DNA of 64,000 nt from Romanomermis culicivorax. Taxonomy: Eukaryota; Nematoda; Enoplea; Mermithida; Mermithidae. The translations under genes and the position numbers were made by a program. The DNA is taken from NCBI GenBank assembly GCA_963922205.1, contig CAWUHX010000006.1, forward strand, positions 2,153,139 through 2,217,138, in the 5' to 3' direction. The notes beneath the pieces were generated by a model. That model was not told the DNA's origin and searched no databases. It saw only the letters and a program-made list of their open reading frames with translations. Of the stretch, positions 42,847-53,214 are shown in pieces (position 1 is the stretch's first letter; every line of letters begins with the position of its first letter).

Positions 42847-45539
42847 TAATAAACTTTTCTTTCAACTGAGGTTTTTCTATCTTAATGATTCGTCCTCGTC
42901 AGAGATATACAGAATATAGATTATTGAAATATTTGCTGTTCTTCTTACGATGGTTCTTCGATTACAACCTTCATAAATCACCACGAACTACTGACACATC
43001 AAGCGAAATTTATTTCATTTTCCAACATGATAGACTACCCAATTTTCTGCACATGAATAGCCTCTTTGATGAAAAATGCAGTGACAGAATTTCATTTGAT
43101 CAGTATTCAGAAAACATATTTGCTCGATGATAAACTGATATTCTAGTATGAAGAAAAGAGTCAATGTGATGTGAAATCGACCATGGATTAAAATTCTACA
43201 AATTTCAATCAATGCTCAAAAATATGCCCGTATTATTCAGTTTTTCATGTAAAACGGCTTTAAAAGCCGTTTTACACAGCAGTTATTTTTCGTCAATGTG
43301 TTGATGAAAATTTACAAAATTTTTCCTAAATGGCGATATTTTTCGTCTGTATTTTCGCCGAAGTGCCTCAAAGACCGGTTCGACCGCCAAATGTTTTGGA
43401 GTGAAGCTAGCAGACATAAGGCTTCGCTTCATAGTAGTATCTATTTCAATAGATCTAGCATATTGTGTGTACAGTAAACCAGAAAAAGACAAATTGCCAT
43501 TTTGAGCACACAAAGTGTTCCGAATTCTTAATTGCTTCTCTGCTTACCGTGAGAAGTACTTTATAATTTTTGATTGTATGCTTACCATAAAAAGAAGATT
43601 CATGGAGATGCAATGATGAACGTGATTACACTTTTTTCAGGAATTCTATCTCAACGCATTGTCTAAGTTCAGTTGCTAAATGAATAGTTGAAATACCGTA
43701 AACCTAGTAACGGTATCTTAAAGAAAAATGGATATCGCGTACGGGAAGCCAAAGTTCGTATGAACTAAGTCCACCCATGGAAATAAATTTTGACAAAAAC
43801 ACGGAGTTTTGCACTTTTTCGAGCTACTTACACTCAAATCTGTGAATTTTTTTCACAGCGATCCCGTTTCAATAAGCATTGTGCAAAGATTTTTACTAAT
43901 TCTTCATCAGCAAGCGGTAAATTCGTGTATGAAAATGATTAATGCTAACTTTTTCAAGTGCTGGAGCCCAGAATAACGAAAATCATGAGTATCACGGTCA
44001 GATGCATATCAGCTGATGTTGGTTCTGAACCAAATGTTAGAGATATCGACCCTCCGATACGTAAGGATCAGGGAAGTGGGTGTCAAATCGATGTTTGTTT
44101 ACACGCAGTTCTGTCAGAAAGTCACATACTAGATTTTGATTGATATTTTCGGATAAATACTGTTAAGGTCCATCGATTGATGCTCAATTTGTCAATTCAT
44201 TTAAGAAATTTTGACTTGACAGTTTCTCTGATAAAAAATTCGTCAGAATTTAATAGAACTCGCCAATTAATTTCTATAGTACAGTATGAGTTGCGTCTTC
44301 CCATTCTCATGATTCATTTTTGCTTTGTCGTACTTCCCCCGGTGCAAAGGCTTATGCTTGTCTCACTTTTGAATTCCATAAAGAAAAACCATATATTGAT
44401 CAATAAAGGTCTATTTGATGATATTGGGTAATCGGGCATACTATCGCTACTGATATCGTGTACACCAATAGATTGAATGCTTTCTAATTAGTAGCTGACG
44501 AAAATCTAATCTGTGGTCTATCTTGCTTGGAGTCCTTGTTGTGGAAGCGAGTACTATGTCATACCTTTATTATTTTCTGCTAAACCATACTCGTCTATCA
44601 CATTGGGCTGTAAATTTTTCAGCATGTTCAACTAAAATTACAATTTTTGTGTACAGAATTACACAATAGAAGTTTGTAAAAGCGACTTTATGAGCGGCCT
44701 GACTTCTTGTCGTTTTTCAGTTTACAAGCAATTTACACAAACAAATCATGAATGATTGTTGTTGGTATAGTTTTCCACAATGACTGGTTCACGTTTTAGG
44801 CTATAGCTCGACATTCTTAGATTTTTTGCGTCTAACTTAACGATTCATTATCATCATATCTACAAGCAGACAAGTTGCATGTCAAAGACTGGTTAATAAC
44901 TGTTTTAATTTTCCATCTATGTTCGGGACAAAATTACTTGATTGATTGATAATAGACTCATACTGCCATCTATAAATATTTATCTTTGTCACATCACCAT
45001 CAGCATAATAAATTCGAAAAAACGCTGCAATGTTGTATAGCGCATGGAAATTATATTGTTATTGGCGGATTTATGATTGAACCGTGCAAGAATGGCCCAA
45101 AGAAAATGTGAGATGATGATATTGTAAAAAGAGCTGAATTGATATACGCTTACATAAATCAATATATCTAATACGATGCTGCCATTTCTTGCAATATTGT
45201 TAAACTCCTGTTCCTACTCAAAGATTTTTGATCGCAGCGACAATGCTTTATACAAATTTTTTTGTTCCGAAGATCCAGCAACGTTTTGCCAAAACTGAAA
45301 GAAGCTTGGACTCATTTTTTGGAGTGATTTTTCGGAGGCCTAAAGCACGATTTTTCATATTCTATAAACTTTCAAATTAAGCGCTATTAATATTAGCTAC
45401 AGCCATAATGTTCGGCTTCTACAGACTCAGCTTACTAATTTTTGTGCTAAGCAAACAGACCAGTGTGCCACGAAACTTTTTCCCATTTATCTATGCTTTA
45501 CTTGAGCAGTAATAATCAATCTGGCATAGTTCTCTAGCA
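42847..45539. other. Intergenic stretch between TTR-like genes
   Basis: No gene is recognised. A short hairpin TAAAACGGCTTTAAAAGCCGTTTTA lies at about 43252-43276 (arms AAAACGGCTTTT and inverse). CTATAAATA at 44971 is a candidate TATA box for the gene at 45540. Confidence 0.5.
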
Positions 45540-47518
45540 ATGTCGACAATAATCAAAGTTGCCCTAGTAGCATGCACATTGTTAACGATAAAAAAATGCT
45601 GCTGCCGTTCGCCTATGAAGCCCACTGTCGACTACACAGTTACTGGCAGGCTATTCTGTGATAACGAGCCGGTCAAAACGCCCCAGGTCGTTTCTGGAAA
45701 ATTTTCCGTCAAAGGTGAGTGTCATTAACGACTTTTTCTGTTTAGCATTTTTGCTTATTTTCCAGATTTCCCTTGGAACGATGATACGAAATCACTACCC
45801 AATGGCTTTTTCAGTTTCACGCGGAAAATACCGCGAAATCTCGCGTTGAAAAAATACGCCACTAATTTCACGCTAGAAACCGATGCTTGCCATGAAAAAT
45901 ACAAGCTAACGTACGTGAGCAGAACGTCGTTGGCGAACGATTTGGGCAGAGTGGATTTTTACCATTATAGACAGCCTTTGACATACAACGTTAGTACACG
46001 AAGAACTATTGTCAATAAAATTGTTCGCAAAAGTATATGGTCATATTGCAGGTACCAATTAGGATCAGGTTTCAATTAAAAGGCAGGGTCTTCCACGATA
46101 AATACATTTTGAACAACGAAACAGTGATCATCGAGATGCTGGAAGAGGCTGCAGGTGAGTAATGTTTTTAACTCCTGTTCCTACTCAAAGTCCTATTCAG
46201 AAGTGAAAAATCCTACGATTTTTTTCGCCGACAATTAGCGACAGTCGGTGACAGTCGGCGATAATCGGTGATTGCGCTTCTGAATCGGGCCTTATTTGGA
46301 TCTGATTTTCTTGATCTTTGAATTTTTTCTTGGCTAACGCCAGAGCTGTCCCACCACTGACCTGTGTCAACCATATCAGGGCTCAATGAAATTGGCCGAG
46401 TTCACAGCCCTTTCACTGGGTGAAACAAAAGGCCCATAGAAGTGTTGCGATACACCATCTGTTCTTAGAGCGATAAGAGGCCCGGATACCATCACCAGTG
46501 TTGTAAGGCTTCCTTGATCGTGCAGCAGGTATGCCAAAGCTAGCCAGTGTTGAGGTAGACGTTGCCATACAGGATAAGATTCAACAAAAATGGCCGGATT
46601 CGGAACGTGTCCTGGAGCAACAGATATGGCCTCTGATACGGTCACCAGTCATATAGGGCCTCTTTGGTCGCACCAGGGATGTGCCACTACGGTATCATCC
46701 CAGTAAGCCGACTATTCAAGTAAGTCGACCATCTCAGTAAGTCGACCGTCTCGGTAGGTCGACCAATGATATAAGAAGCATTTTTAATGTATATAAATTC
46801 CCAGTAAGTCGACTGTCCCAGTCAATACCAGACGAGCCCTAATTCCATGACCCAAATTTACGAGATCAGATTGTTTTCGAGGCTTAGGCTTAGGATCAGG
46901 GTTAGACTTGAGCTTAAGCCTAGGATTAAGTTTGGGCTGAGGATTAAGCTTAGGATAAGACCTAGACTTAGGCTTAGGCTTATGTAAAAAAGACATAATA
47001 AATTGCAGTGCAGCCGACCTTCTGGAACAGTAGACATATTGGGATGGTCGATTTACTGAACAGTCGACTTACTGGAATGGTCGACTTATTGGGATGATCG
47101 GCTAACTGGGATGGTCGACTTATTGGGACAGTCGACCTAGTGCCACTCAATCGCCACTAGTGGCCAGTATTATCTTACCCCATCACAAGCATTCCGATGA
47201 GTGAGCAACTATGCTATTCCTCGATAAACATGCGAACTGCGTGATTTTTATCGCGACTTCCAGCTCTAATATTTTTCAGGTTCTAAGACACCGGTGTGGT
47301 CCAAAAATGTGGTGACGGATGATCAGGGATACTTCTATTTGTTGATCGATATTCGAGAAGAATTGCGCAATGAGAAATTCGATTTCGTGCTACGATTGTA
47401 CCGTTTCAGACGAACGACCAAAATGATCTACTTGGGATTGAAGCAAGAAGATAAAAATTTCGGTGACGTAAAATTTCACATACGGTTGCCGCATGAAATA
47501 ATGACCAATAAAAGATGA
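45540..47518 (+). CDS. Secreted protein with two transthyretin-like domains
   Basis: CDS = 45540..45714, 45766..45989, 46052..46154, 47280..47518; predicted 246 aa with phases 1, 0, 1. Exon 1 gives a signal peptide (MSTIIKVALVACTLLT) and TVTGRLFCDNEPVK. Exon 2 has SLPNGFFSFT and FTLETDAC, ending at TACAAC/GTTAGT. Exon 3 has FQLKGRVFHDKYI, where the usual domain-2 Cys is His. Exon 4 has VTDDQGYFYLLIDI and ends in KR before TGA. Polyadenylation signal AATAAAAA is at about 47580. Exon structure and phases equal those of 25574-27058 although the proteins differ greatly, so the family is old. Its 1.1-kb third intron carries a repeat with telomere-like core and a palindromic repeat copy. Confidence 0.8.
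46190..46290. repeat. Palindromic GACAGTCGGCGATAATCGG repeat, copy 4
   Basis: TTCAGAAGTGAAAAATCCTA at one end is mirrored by GCGCTTCTGAATCGGGCC at the other, with TCGCCGACAATTAGCGACAG between. This is the clearest copy and suggests TTCAGAAG-type termini. Confidence 0.65.
46467..46690. repeat. Diverged direct repeat in intron 3 of the TTR gene
   Basis: CACCAGTGTTGTAAGGCTTCCTTGATCG at 46492 and CACCAGTCATATAGGGCCTC then TTTGGTCG at 46643 are related, both preceded by GATAYGG/CCGGATACCAT. The 89-aa minus-strand frame at 46376-46645 crosses it and is not supported as a gene. Confidence 0.5.
46690..47150. mobile_element. MITE-like element with GTAAGTCGAC iterations and telomere-like core
   Basis: The left end repeats CAGTAAGTCGACC five times in variants. 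The right end repeats the inverse GGTCGACTTACTGG or GGTCGACTTATTGG five or six times. The centre (about 46876-46982) is a degenerate TTAGGC array: GCTTAGGCTTAGGATCAGG, GCTTAAGCCTAGGATTAAG, then GACTTAGGCTTAGGCTTATG. The layout is the same as the element at 16380-16945, with a different end unit. No coding capacity. Confidence 0.75.
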
Positions 47519-47969
47519 ACACGACAATTCTAAGACCCATTGTTTGTTTACAACGAAGATTCAGTTCCATTTTTCGAATTAATAAAAACATTTTATTTTG
47601 ATCTCATTCCTCCAATCGTTCTGCATCGGTTTATTCTAACCACCTCTAATCAAATCTTCGGAGGGTGTGATTTTAGCATTTTATTGTATGTTCCGTAGTT
47701 TCTGCTCCTGTTTTCAAGGGAGAAAAGGTGAAGTAAAAACAAAACTCAGTACTCGGTTTTTTGACGCATTAGAGAATTCCATTTTACAAGAAAATTTGAG
47801 CTTCTTTTTATACTTTCCATCATTTTATGCTTCGGGACAAACCTCGAGTTCGAGTTTAATTCGAGCTCGTCAATATCTCTCTCAAAAGGAAGCGGCTATT
47901 CTATGAACCTGAGATTAGTTTTGACGCAATTGAATAATTTAAATCTACTCAGTAGTAGTAAGGCCGGCC

Positions 47970-48185
47970 CGTATAGGTCGTACGCTTAAGGATACTCCTA
48001 TCTTTTGTGTACGACCTATAATTTGTCACTTTTTTTCGATTTATAGGTCGTACAGTAAACATACACGTTTTGCTTTTGTCGGATTTACAGGTCGTACAGT
48101 AAACATATACGGTTAATTTCTTCGTCGATTTATAGGTCGTACAGAAAACATATACGTCGATTTATAGGTCGCAAGGTTAAAAATG
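47970..48185. repeat. TATAGGTCGTACAGTAAACATATAC tandem repeats
   Basis: Five direct copies of TATAGGTCGTAC or TACAGGTCGTAC, spaced 30-50 bp and mostly followed by AGTAAACATATAC, plus one inverted copy GTACGACCTATA at 48009. It lies between the last TTR gene and the Maverick genes and may be in the element's terminal repeat. Confidence 0.75.
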
Positions 48186-48339
48186 CATGTTCTAGAGTTA
48201 CCGTAATTGTAGAATTACGGTAATTTTTCGATTATGGTAATAAATGTGTTACTGTGCGTGGAAAAGGAAAATCATTGATGAACATAAAAAGGAAAACTAA
48301 AATGAACAAAAAATGGAAAAGAAATAAAAAGAGATTGTG

Positions 48340-49215
48340 TGTAAAAATGGCTTCCCCTCTGGGAAGAGGAAGCCCACAAAAATTTGCACCCCGGACCCCC
48401 TTTGTCAAAAGGGTGCCACCTGCAGGTGTAAAAATATTTTGGAGGTCCCATTTTCTGAACGATCGTTCAAGTCAACAAATGTCAGAACGGTCAATCTGGT
48501 CAGTAATGGTCTGTTTAATGGGTAAATTCTCGGGAGGGTCATTACGCGATGAAACATTATCTTTACGGGTGCATGCGTAAAAATTTTGATGTTCTGCCAA
48601 AAATGACCAAGAAGGTCTTTTATAAAAATGACCAGAGCGAGCTGGCCGTAAAAAGCATGTAGACAAAAAAGGTCTTTCATAGAAAGATGACCAAACAAGA
48701 AGGTCGTAAAAAGCGTGCGGAAAATTTGACAAGTTAAAAAAATCTTTACGTATCAAAAATTTTTAATTCAATGCAACATTTTATTTTATTATAAAACTTT
48801 TGAAACACTATTTTATTTTTGTTTATCACTAAAATATTATAGTCTAAATACAAAAAATAATAACGTGAACAAGAAATGGAAAACATAAAAGAAAGAATTC
48901 ATTTATAAAATTGACCCCCTCCGCCCACGGAGGAAGTCCTTCAAAAATCGTGCCCTCGGGCTCCAAAATAAGAGGTGCACCGTCTGCAGGTTCACAGAGA
49001 AGTGAAGTGGAAGCCCTGCATACTGAACGATCGTCCAAATTAGAACGGTCTTTTAGATCAGAATGCTCAATTCCACATACAAAAACTCTAAGAGTCTATA
49101 AAACTTGAAACATTATTCCTACGGGTTTATACTTATAAAATCGTAAATGATCAAATTCTTTATAGAAAAATGACCCAAAAGAGTGGGGCGTAAAGCGCAT
49201 GTAGAAAAGTGAATA
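48340..49215 (+). repeat. Two diverged ~320-bp direct repeats left of the Maverick genes
   Basis: Unit 1 (about 48340-48730) and unit 2 (about 48905-49215) share the order of GGAAGCCC or GGAAGTCC, a run with CTGCAGGT, CTGAACGATCGTYCAA, AGAACGGTC, GAAACATTAT, TACGGGT then TAAAAAT, AAAAATGACC, and GTAAAAAGCATGTAGA or GTAAAGCGCATGTAGA. Frames inside them do not agree, so they are not coding. Confidence 0.65.
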
Positions 49216-49272
49216 GTTGAGATGCAAAATATTCTAAATGTAAAAAGTAATTGATACCTCAAAAAATATTTG

Positions 49273-49305
<33 letters not shown>

Positions 49306-49723
49306 GAACTAAATCATCAATACATGAACGTTATTCTACGTATCGGAAATTAATACATTATATTGGATGATTTATGTAGGTAGATGTGGTTTTGTATACA
49401 GAGTGTTTCCCGGAGCAAACATAGAAAGGTTAGACAGCTGAAGCCATTTAGATCATAAAACCAATTAGAAATGCTAGAAAAGGTCAAAGGTTCTATAAAA
49501 CACGGTAGCAAGAGACGCTTTACCAAAACAATTAAGGTGGTGATTATTATTATTTTGATAGTTTTCTAGAATAACCTAGAGCCTAAAACCTTTAAAGAGA
49601 CGCAATACCAAAACAATTAAGGTGGTGATTATTGTTATTTTGATAGAACCTTCAAAGAAAAACCGAAAAGATTCAACCAAAAAAGCAGAAAAAACCGGAA
49701 AAGGTTTAATGAGGGTAAAGAGG

Positions 49724-49731
49724 TATAAATA
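49724..49731 (+). promoter_or_regulatory. TATA box of the GC-rich gene
   Basis: TATAAATA lies 65 bp before the ATG at 49796, a normal distance for a short leader. It is the clearest core promoter in the element. Confidence 0.6.
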
Positions 49732-49795
49732 GAAAAAATAGAAGAAGAAGAACCATTCTTATTTTTGTACTTGCGCGCGACACCCGAGACTAACA

Positions 49796-50577
49796 ATGGA
49801 AGCCGTTTTCGTTACGTTTATTTCGACGTTGAGAGCCGCCTACGAGGCTTACGGTACACTGATTTTACAAATATTTTGAATTAAAAATTCATATGTATAC
49901 TATTTCATTATTATTAATTTAGAGCCGTTTTTAACGACGGCCGACATTGACGCGTGGGCGTCCGTCTTCTGGGAGGAGGCCTCGACGGACTTCAAGAGCT
50001 GGTGGAAAAGCCAGCGAGGGGTTGAATATCCGGCTAGACAGAAACCCTTTTGGGGTTTCATGAAACGTCTACGCCGGATGTTTGAAAACCCTTCGCTGGT
50101 CGACGGCCAGCTAGCCTCGCACCTGTGGAATATCCTCCCCCCAGGTGCGAGGGCTGAATGGGAAAACGCCGACGGTCGCTACGTCGAGGAGAGGGTAAAA
50201 TTAGCGCTGCCGCGTTTCTAGTAAGTTCAGATGTTATAGTTAAAACATGTAGTAGACATATAAATTTTATATTTAATGAGAGTAAAATTATTATAAGCTT
50301 TTAGTACAACTGCAACATGCTACAGATTTCTAATTTATGTATATTAATGTATGGTATATAGCTGAGTTGTCTAAAACTTAACAAAGAACATTTCTAGAAT
50401 ATTCTAGAAGTTTTCAATTATTTACACGATTTATATGATAAAATTTTACGATAAAATAAAGGTTATTGATAGATCTTGTACCTATTACTTAACAGTTAAA
50501 TGATATATTAGAGTAAAAATTTTTGTTTAACTAAAATAGTTATTAAAATTTGTAAAATTTTTAGTGGATACGCGTGA
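49796..50577 (+). CDS. GC-rich three-exon gene, HMG-box-like small protein
   Basis: CDS = 49796..49853, 49923..50220, 50565..50577; predicted 122 aa. Exon 1 ends TACG/GTACAC and exon 2 follows TTTAG. Exon 2 ends TTCTA/GTAAGT, a perfect donor, and joins exon 3 after TTTTTAG. If the last intron is retained, the frame stops at once (TAG), so both forms are nearly the same length. The coding exons are far richer in GC than all neighbours. The C-terminal half (KPFWGFMKRLRR, LASHLWNILPPGARAEWENA) follows the HMG-box plan: aromatic F-x-x-F start, a Trp in helix 2, then L-P-P-x-x-R-x-x-W and an Ala. The N-terminal half is acidic with several Trp and I do not recognise it. Orientation is opposite to the capsid genes. 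Host-derived cargo is possible. Function is inferred only. Confidence 0.6.
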
Positions 50578-51153
50578 AACGTTTAGCGTGGGGGTGCGAC
50601 GGCGGTGGCGGCGGCGAAGGAGGGTGTATATATGTATATTTTATTTTGTTTTGTTTTGTTTTAAATTTTGTATATATGTATAATTTATTTTATTTTGTTT
50701 TAAATTTTGTATATATTTTGTTTCGAATAAATTAAATTGAATTAAAATTAATAAAATTTTTTATTTATTGCGTTTAATAGTAAAGGTAATTTCTTTAGAG
50801 TTCTACTATGAATGTGTGTGTGTGTGTGTGTGTATGTGTCAACTTCGGGAATATAAAAAAGGGTTTACTGTAGTCAGATATTTAGAGATGTACGAGTAAA
50901 CGATATGTAGAGAATATGCACAAACAGGTCTTAGGGTAAAAAAGAACGTACAAGATAATTACATAGTACTGTAGAATTAAAGGAGAAAATAAAGGAAAGA
51001 AGGAGTAATAAAAGGAAGCTCATTTATAATTAGGAATAAATTAAAAGAATATTTCTAAACAATAGCTAAAGAGAAGGAGTGTATAAACAACAACTATAAG
51101 TGATTTTTTATTATAAAAAAATGAGATGAAATGTACATATAAATATAACGTAT
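50578..51153. other. 3' flank between the GC-rich gene and the capsid gene block
   Basis: Contains a GC-rich GGCGGTGGCGGCGGCG run (about 50600), TTTTGTTTTG iterations, polyadenylation signals AATAAATT and AATAAAAT (about 50727-50755) and a (TG) microsatellite at 50813-50835. The two gene sets converge here. No further gene is seen. Confidence 0.6.
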
Positions 51154-52551
51154 TTAAATACTATAATCTGTAAAGGTTTCACGATTTTTATCAATCATTA
51201 CGAGAGAGTCAAATTCTGCGTATATAAGTGCTTCAATACCGCCATCTGGTATATCCTCTCCAAAATTCATCTGTAAACTAGTGGTTCCTTCACGTACGAG
51301 TTCCCAAAAATTACCATCCATACCGCAAGGAGTCAAATCAAAAACAAAAACCGTGTTATGCGTTGTAAAAGAATTTCGGGTAATTTCATTACCCTTGTTA
51401 TCTGTACCGATTCCTACACCCTCAAATAATTGTACAAAAGTGCGCAAATATTTGTTTTCTTTAAAATTTAGCATATATGGTGTTGTAGGTAAGGTTGTAG
51501 TACCACTTGTTATTTTAATCTCGTTTAATCCGAAATGCTTAAAATTGAAGGGGCTTTGATTATAATCACCCCTAGCAGCCGAACCATCAACGAGCGCCAC
51601 AACGAGACGACGAGGTAAAGGACCTGTGAACAATGAGTTCAGAGGAGCTGAGCGACGACTAGTTGTTATGTATAGACTTGTAACATGACATCGACGAATA
51701 GGGTATTTTGCAGCTGTATTTTGTAACATGGATTCAATAGCTAGATTGATATTATCCGCAACTTCAACTTTTTTAATAAATAGAGACATGCTTTTAACCT
51801 CGATTTTATAAGCTTCGTTGTCAGTAGCTATAAATTTTTGCAAACAAAAATCATCTCTATGTCTGTATAAATCAATTTTCAAAGTACATTGATTCAATAG
51901 AAAACGTTCTTGCATAAATAGATCGGCGTGTATAGGAGCCATTAATTCAACAACTGTACTGTTTTTGAACATCTGAACTCTTTCCAAAGCACCCTTGTTT
52001 TTCTTTATATCGAGAACATCGCCATTTTCAAAAGCATAACCAGCAGCTGCAACATGTGTCGACTTAGCATCACGACCATAGTTCAATTCCGTTTCCAAAT
52101 AAGATCTGTAAGCGTATCTATCCCCACTGAAATGTTAAAATGATAAAATTAAAAAAGGTAAACATACATTTAATTATAAAACTTACCTGTCAGATATTAA
52201 TTTTCCATTTAAGTACATCTTGATCTGTTTAAAGAATGTTTTGCCGATCAAATTAATTGGTGCTACAACATTTCCAGTAAGGTTATTGTTGGCGTCTGCT
52301 GTTAAAACGCAAGCAGCGCCATTAGCTTTCGTAATTCGAATAGTAAAATATATAAAATTTTTTGATAAGTCCAACATATATGAATCAGGTGAAATAACAA
52401 ACTCGTAAGGTCCTTCATTAGTACAAGGATTTTGTAACTGAATTTCAGACCAAAAACTTCTACGAATAGCAACTTGCGTTGGAGGTACGGTAAATAAATC
52501 TAACTCCGTTTTACTACTAGGAGACGACGCAGCATCAATAAATTTACTCAT
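51154..52551 (-). CDS. Polinton major capsid protein (double jelly roll)
   Basis: CDS = complement(51154..52126, 52187..52551), predicted 445 aa, with one 60-nt intron (GACAG/GTAAGT, acceptor TTTCAG). The long downstream frame seen alone would start at a TTG at 52098; the splice removes the need for that start. The order of blocks fits the hexon-like major capsid protein of Polintons (known in nematodes as F54H12.2-like): an N-terminal ELDLFTVPPTQ..I followed by FTIRITKANG and NLIGKTFFKQIKMYLNG, then RSYLETELNYG and a large second half with PRRLVVALVDGSA and FEFxxLVMID-type strands (EFDSLVMID). It would assemble trimers into the capsid shell. It overlaps the preceding gene by 4 nt (ATGA). Confidence 0.93.
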
Positions 52552-53084
52552 TTTGAATAGATATCCTTGAAACCGACTACTCTACGTGGAGTCTTTTTTA
52601 AGAATGAGGAACGTCGTTTCAGGTGTTTACGTTTATGTTGTTTTTGATGTTGATGTTGTTGACGCTGACCATCATTTAACTTTTTATTGCTTTTTATATG
52701 TATCGTAGAATTTATATGTTTACGCTTCCCTAAACCTTTTCCTTTATGAATGCGCTCGCCCGTTTCGTGTAATAAGTTACCAGCTGCGTTTCGTCCATGC
52801 TCAGCAACACTTTCTTTAAAAGAACGACCTTCTACAACATCACCTGCAATTTTGGAACCTGCAGCAAGTGCATGCTTTCCTGCAGATTTTAACAAAGGCA
52901 TAGCTAGACGCCACAAACTCTTAAAAAAATTACCAACTCCAGCTCCTTGATGTCTATAATAATACGGGTATGCTGCTCGAAAACCTTCTAAACTACCACC
53001 TAATTGAAATTGATTATCTTGAATACTATGTTGATAAATTTTGATCCAGTAATCAACGGTTTCAGGAATAAATACGGTATGCAT
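52548..53084 (-). CDS. Small basic structural protein, Polinton pX/adenovirus core-like
   Basis: 178 aa from the ATG at 53084. A Gly-rich start to an amphipathic segment (GAGVGNFFKSLWRLAMPLLK, about 47-66) and an Ala/Gly helix (HALAAGSKIAGDVVEG, about 71-86) are followed by a strongly basic tail (KHKRKHLKRRSSFLKKTPRR). This pattern is what is called pX in adintoviruses and Polintons. It resembles adenovirus core or pVI-type proteins that bind DNA or disturb membranes. It sits between the two capsid genes and overlaps the major capsid start by 4 nt. The exact role is inferred from position and composition. Confidence 0.7.
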   Translation of the reverse strand: MHTVFIPETVDYWIKIYQHSIQDNQFQLGGSLEGFRAAYPYYYRHQGAGVGNFFKSLWRLAMPLLKSAGKHALAAGSKIAGDVVEGRSFKESVAEHGRNAAGNLLHETGERIHKGKGLGKRKHINSTIHIKSNKKLNDGQRQQHQHQKQHKRKHLKRRSSFLKKTPRRVVGFKDIYSK

Positions 53085-53214
53085 ATTTTGCTTTGAAAAT
53101 CAAAAAGAACAACAAATAAATGAATTAATTAATTAAGAGCGTTTGCGAAAATTCAACCTGACGACAACGTGTCCAATTGCAAATGAATGAGTAAATAAAA
53201 ATTTGATACTATGC

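Noticed and set aside
46376..46645. 89-aa minus-strand frame in the TTR intron
   Set aside because: It crosses a diverged direct repeat and has no recognisable domain.
48254..48756. Frames of 62-108 aa on both strands left of the Maverick genes
   Set aside because: The two diverged direct repeats that contain them do not keep a common frame.
51154..52098. Separate 314-aa gene starting at 52098
   Set aside because: The start is TTG; a good intron joins it in frame to the 52187-52551 exon, giving a normal-length major capsid protein.
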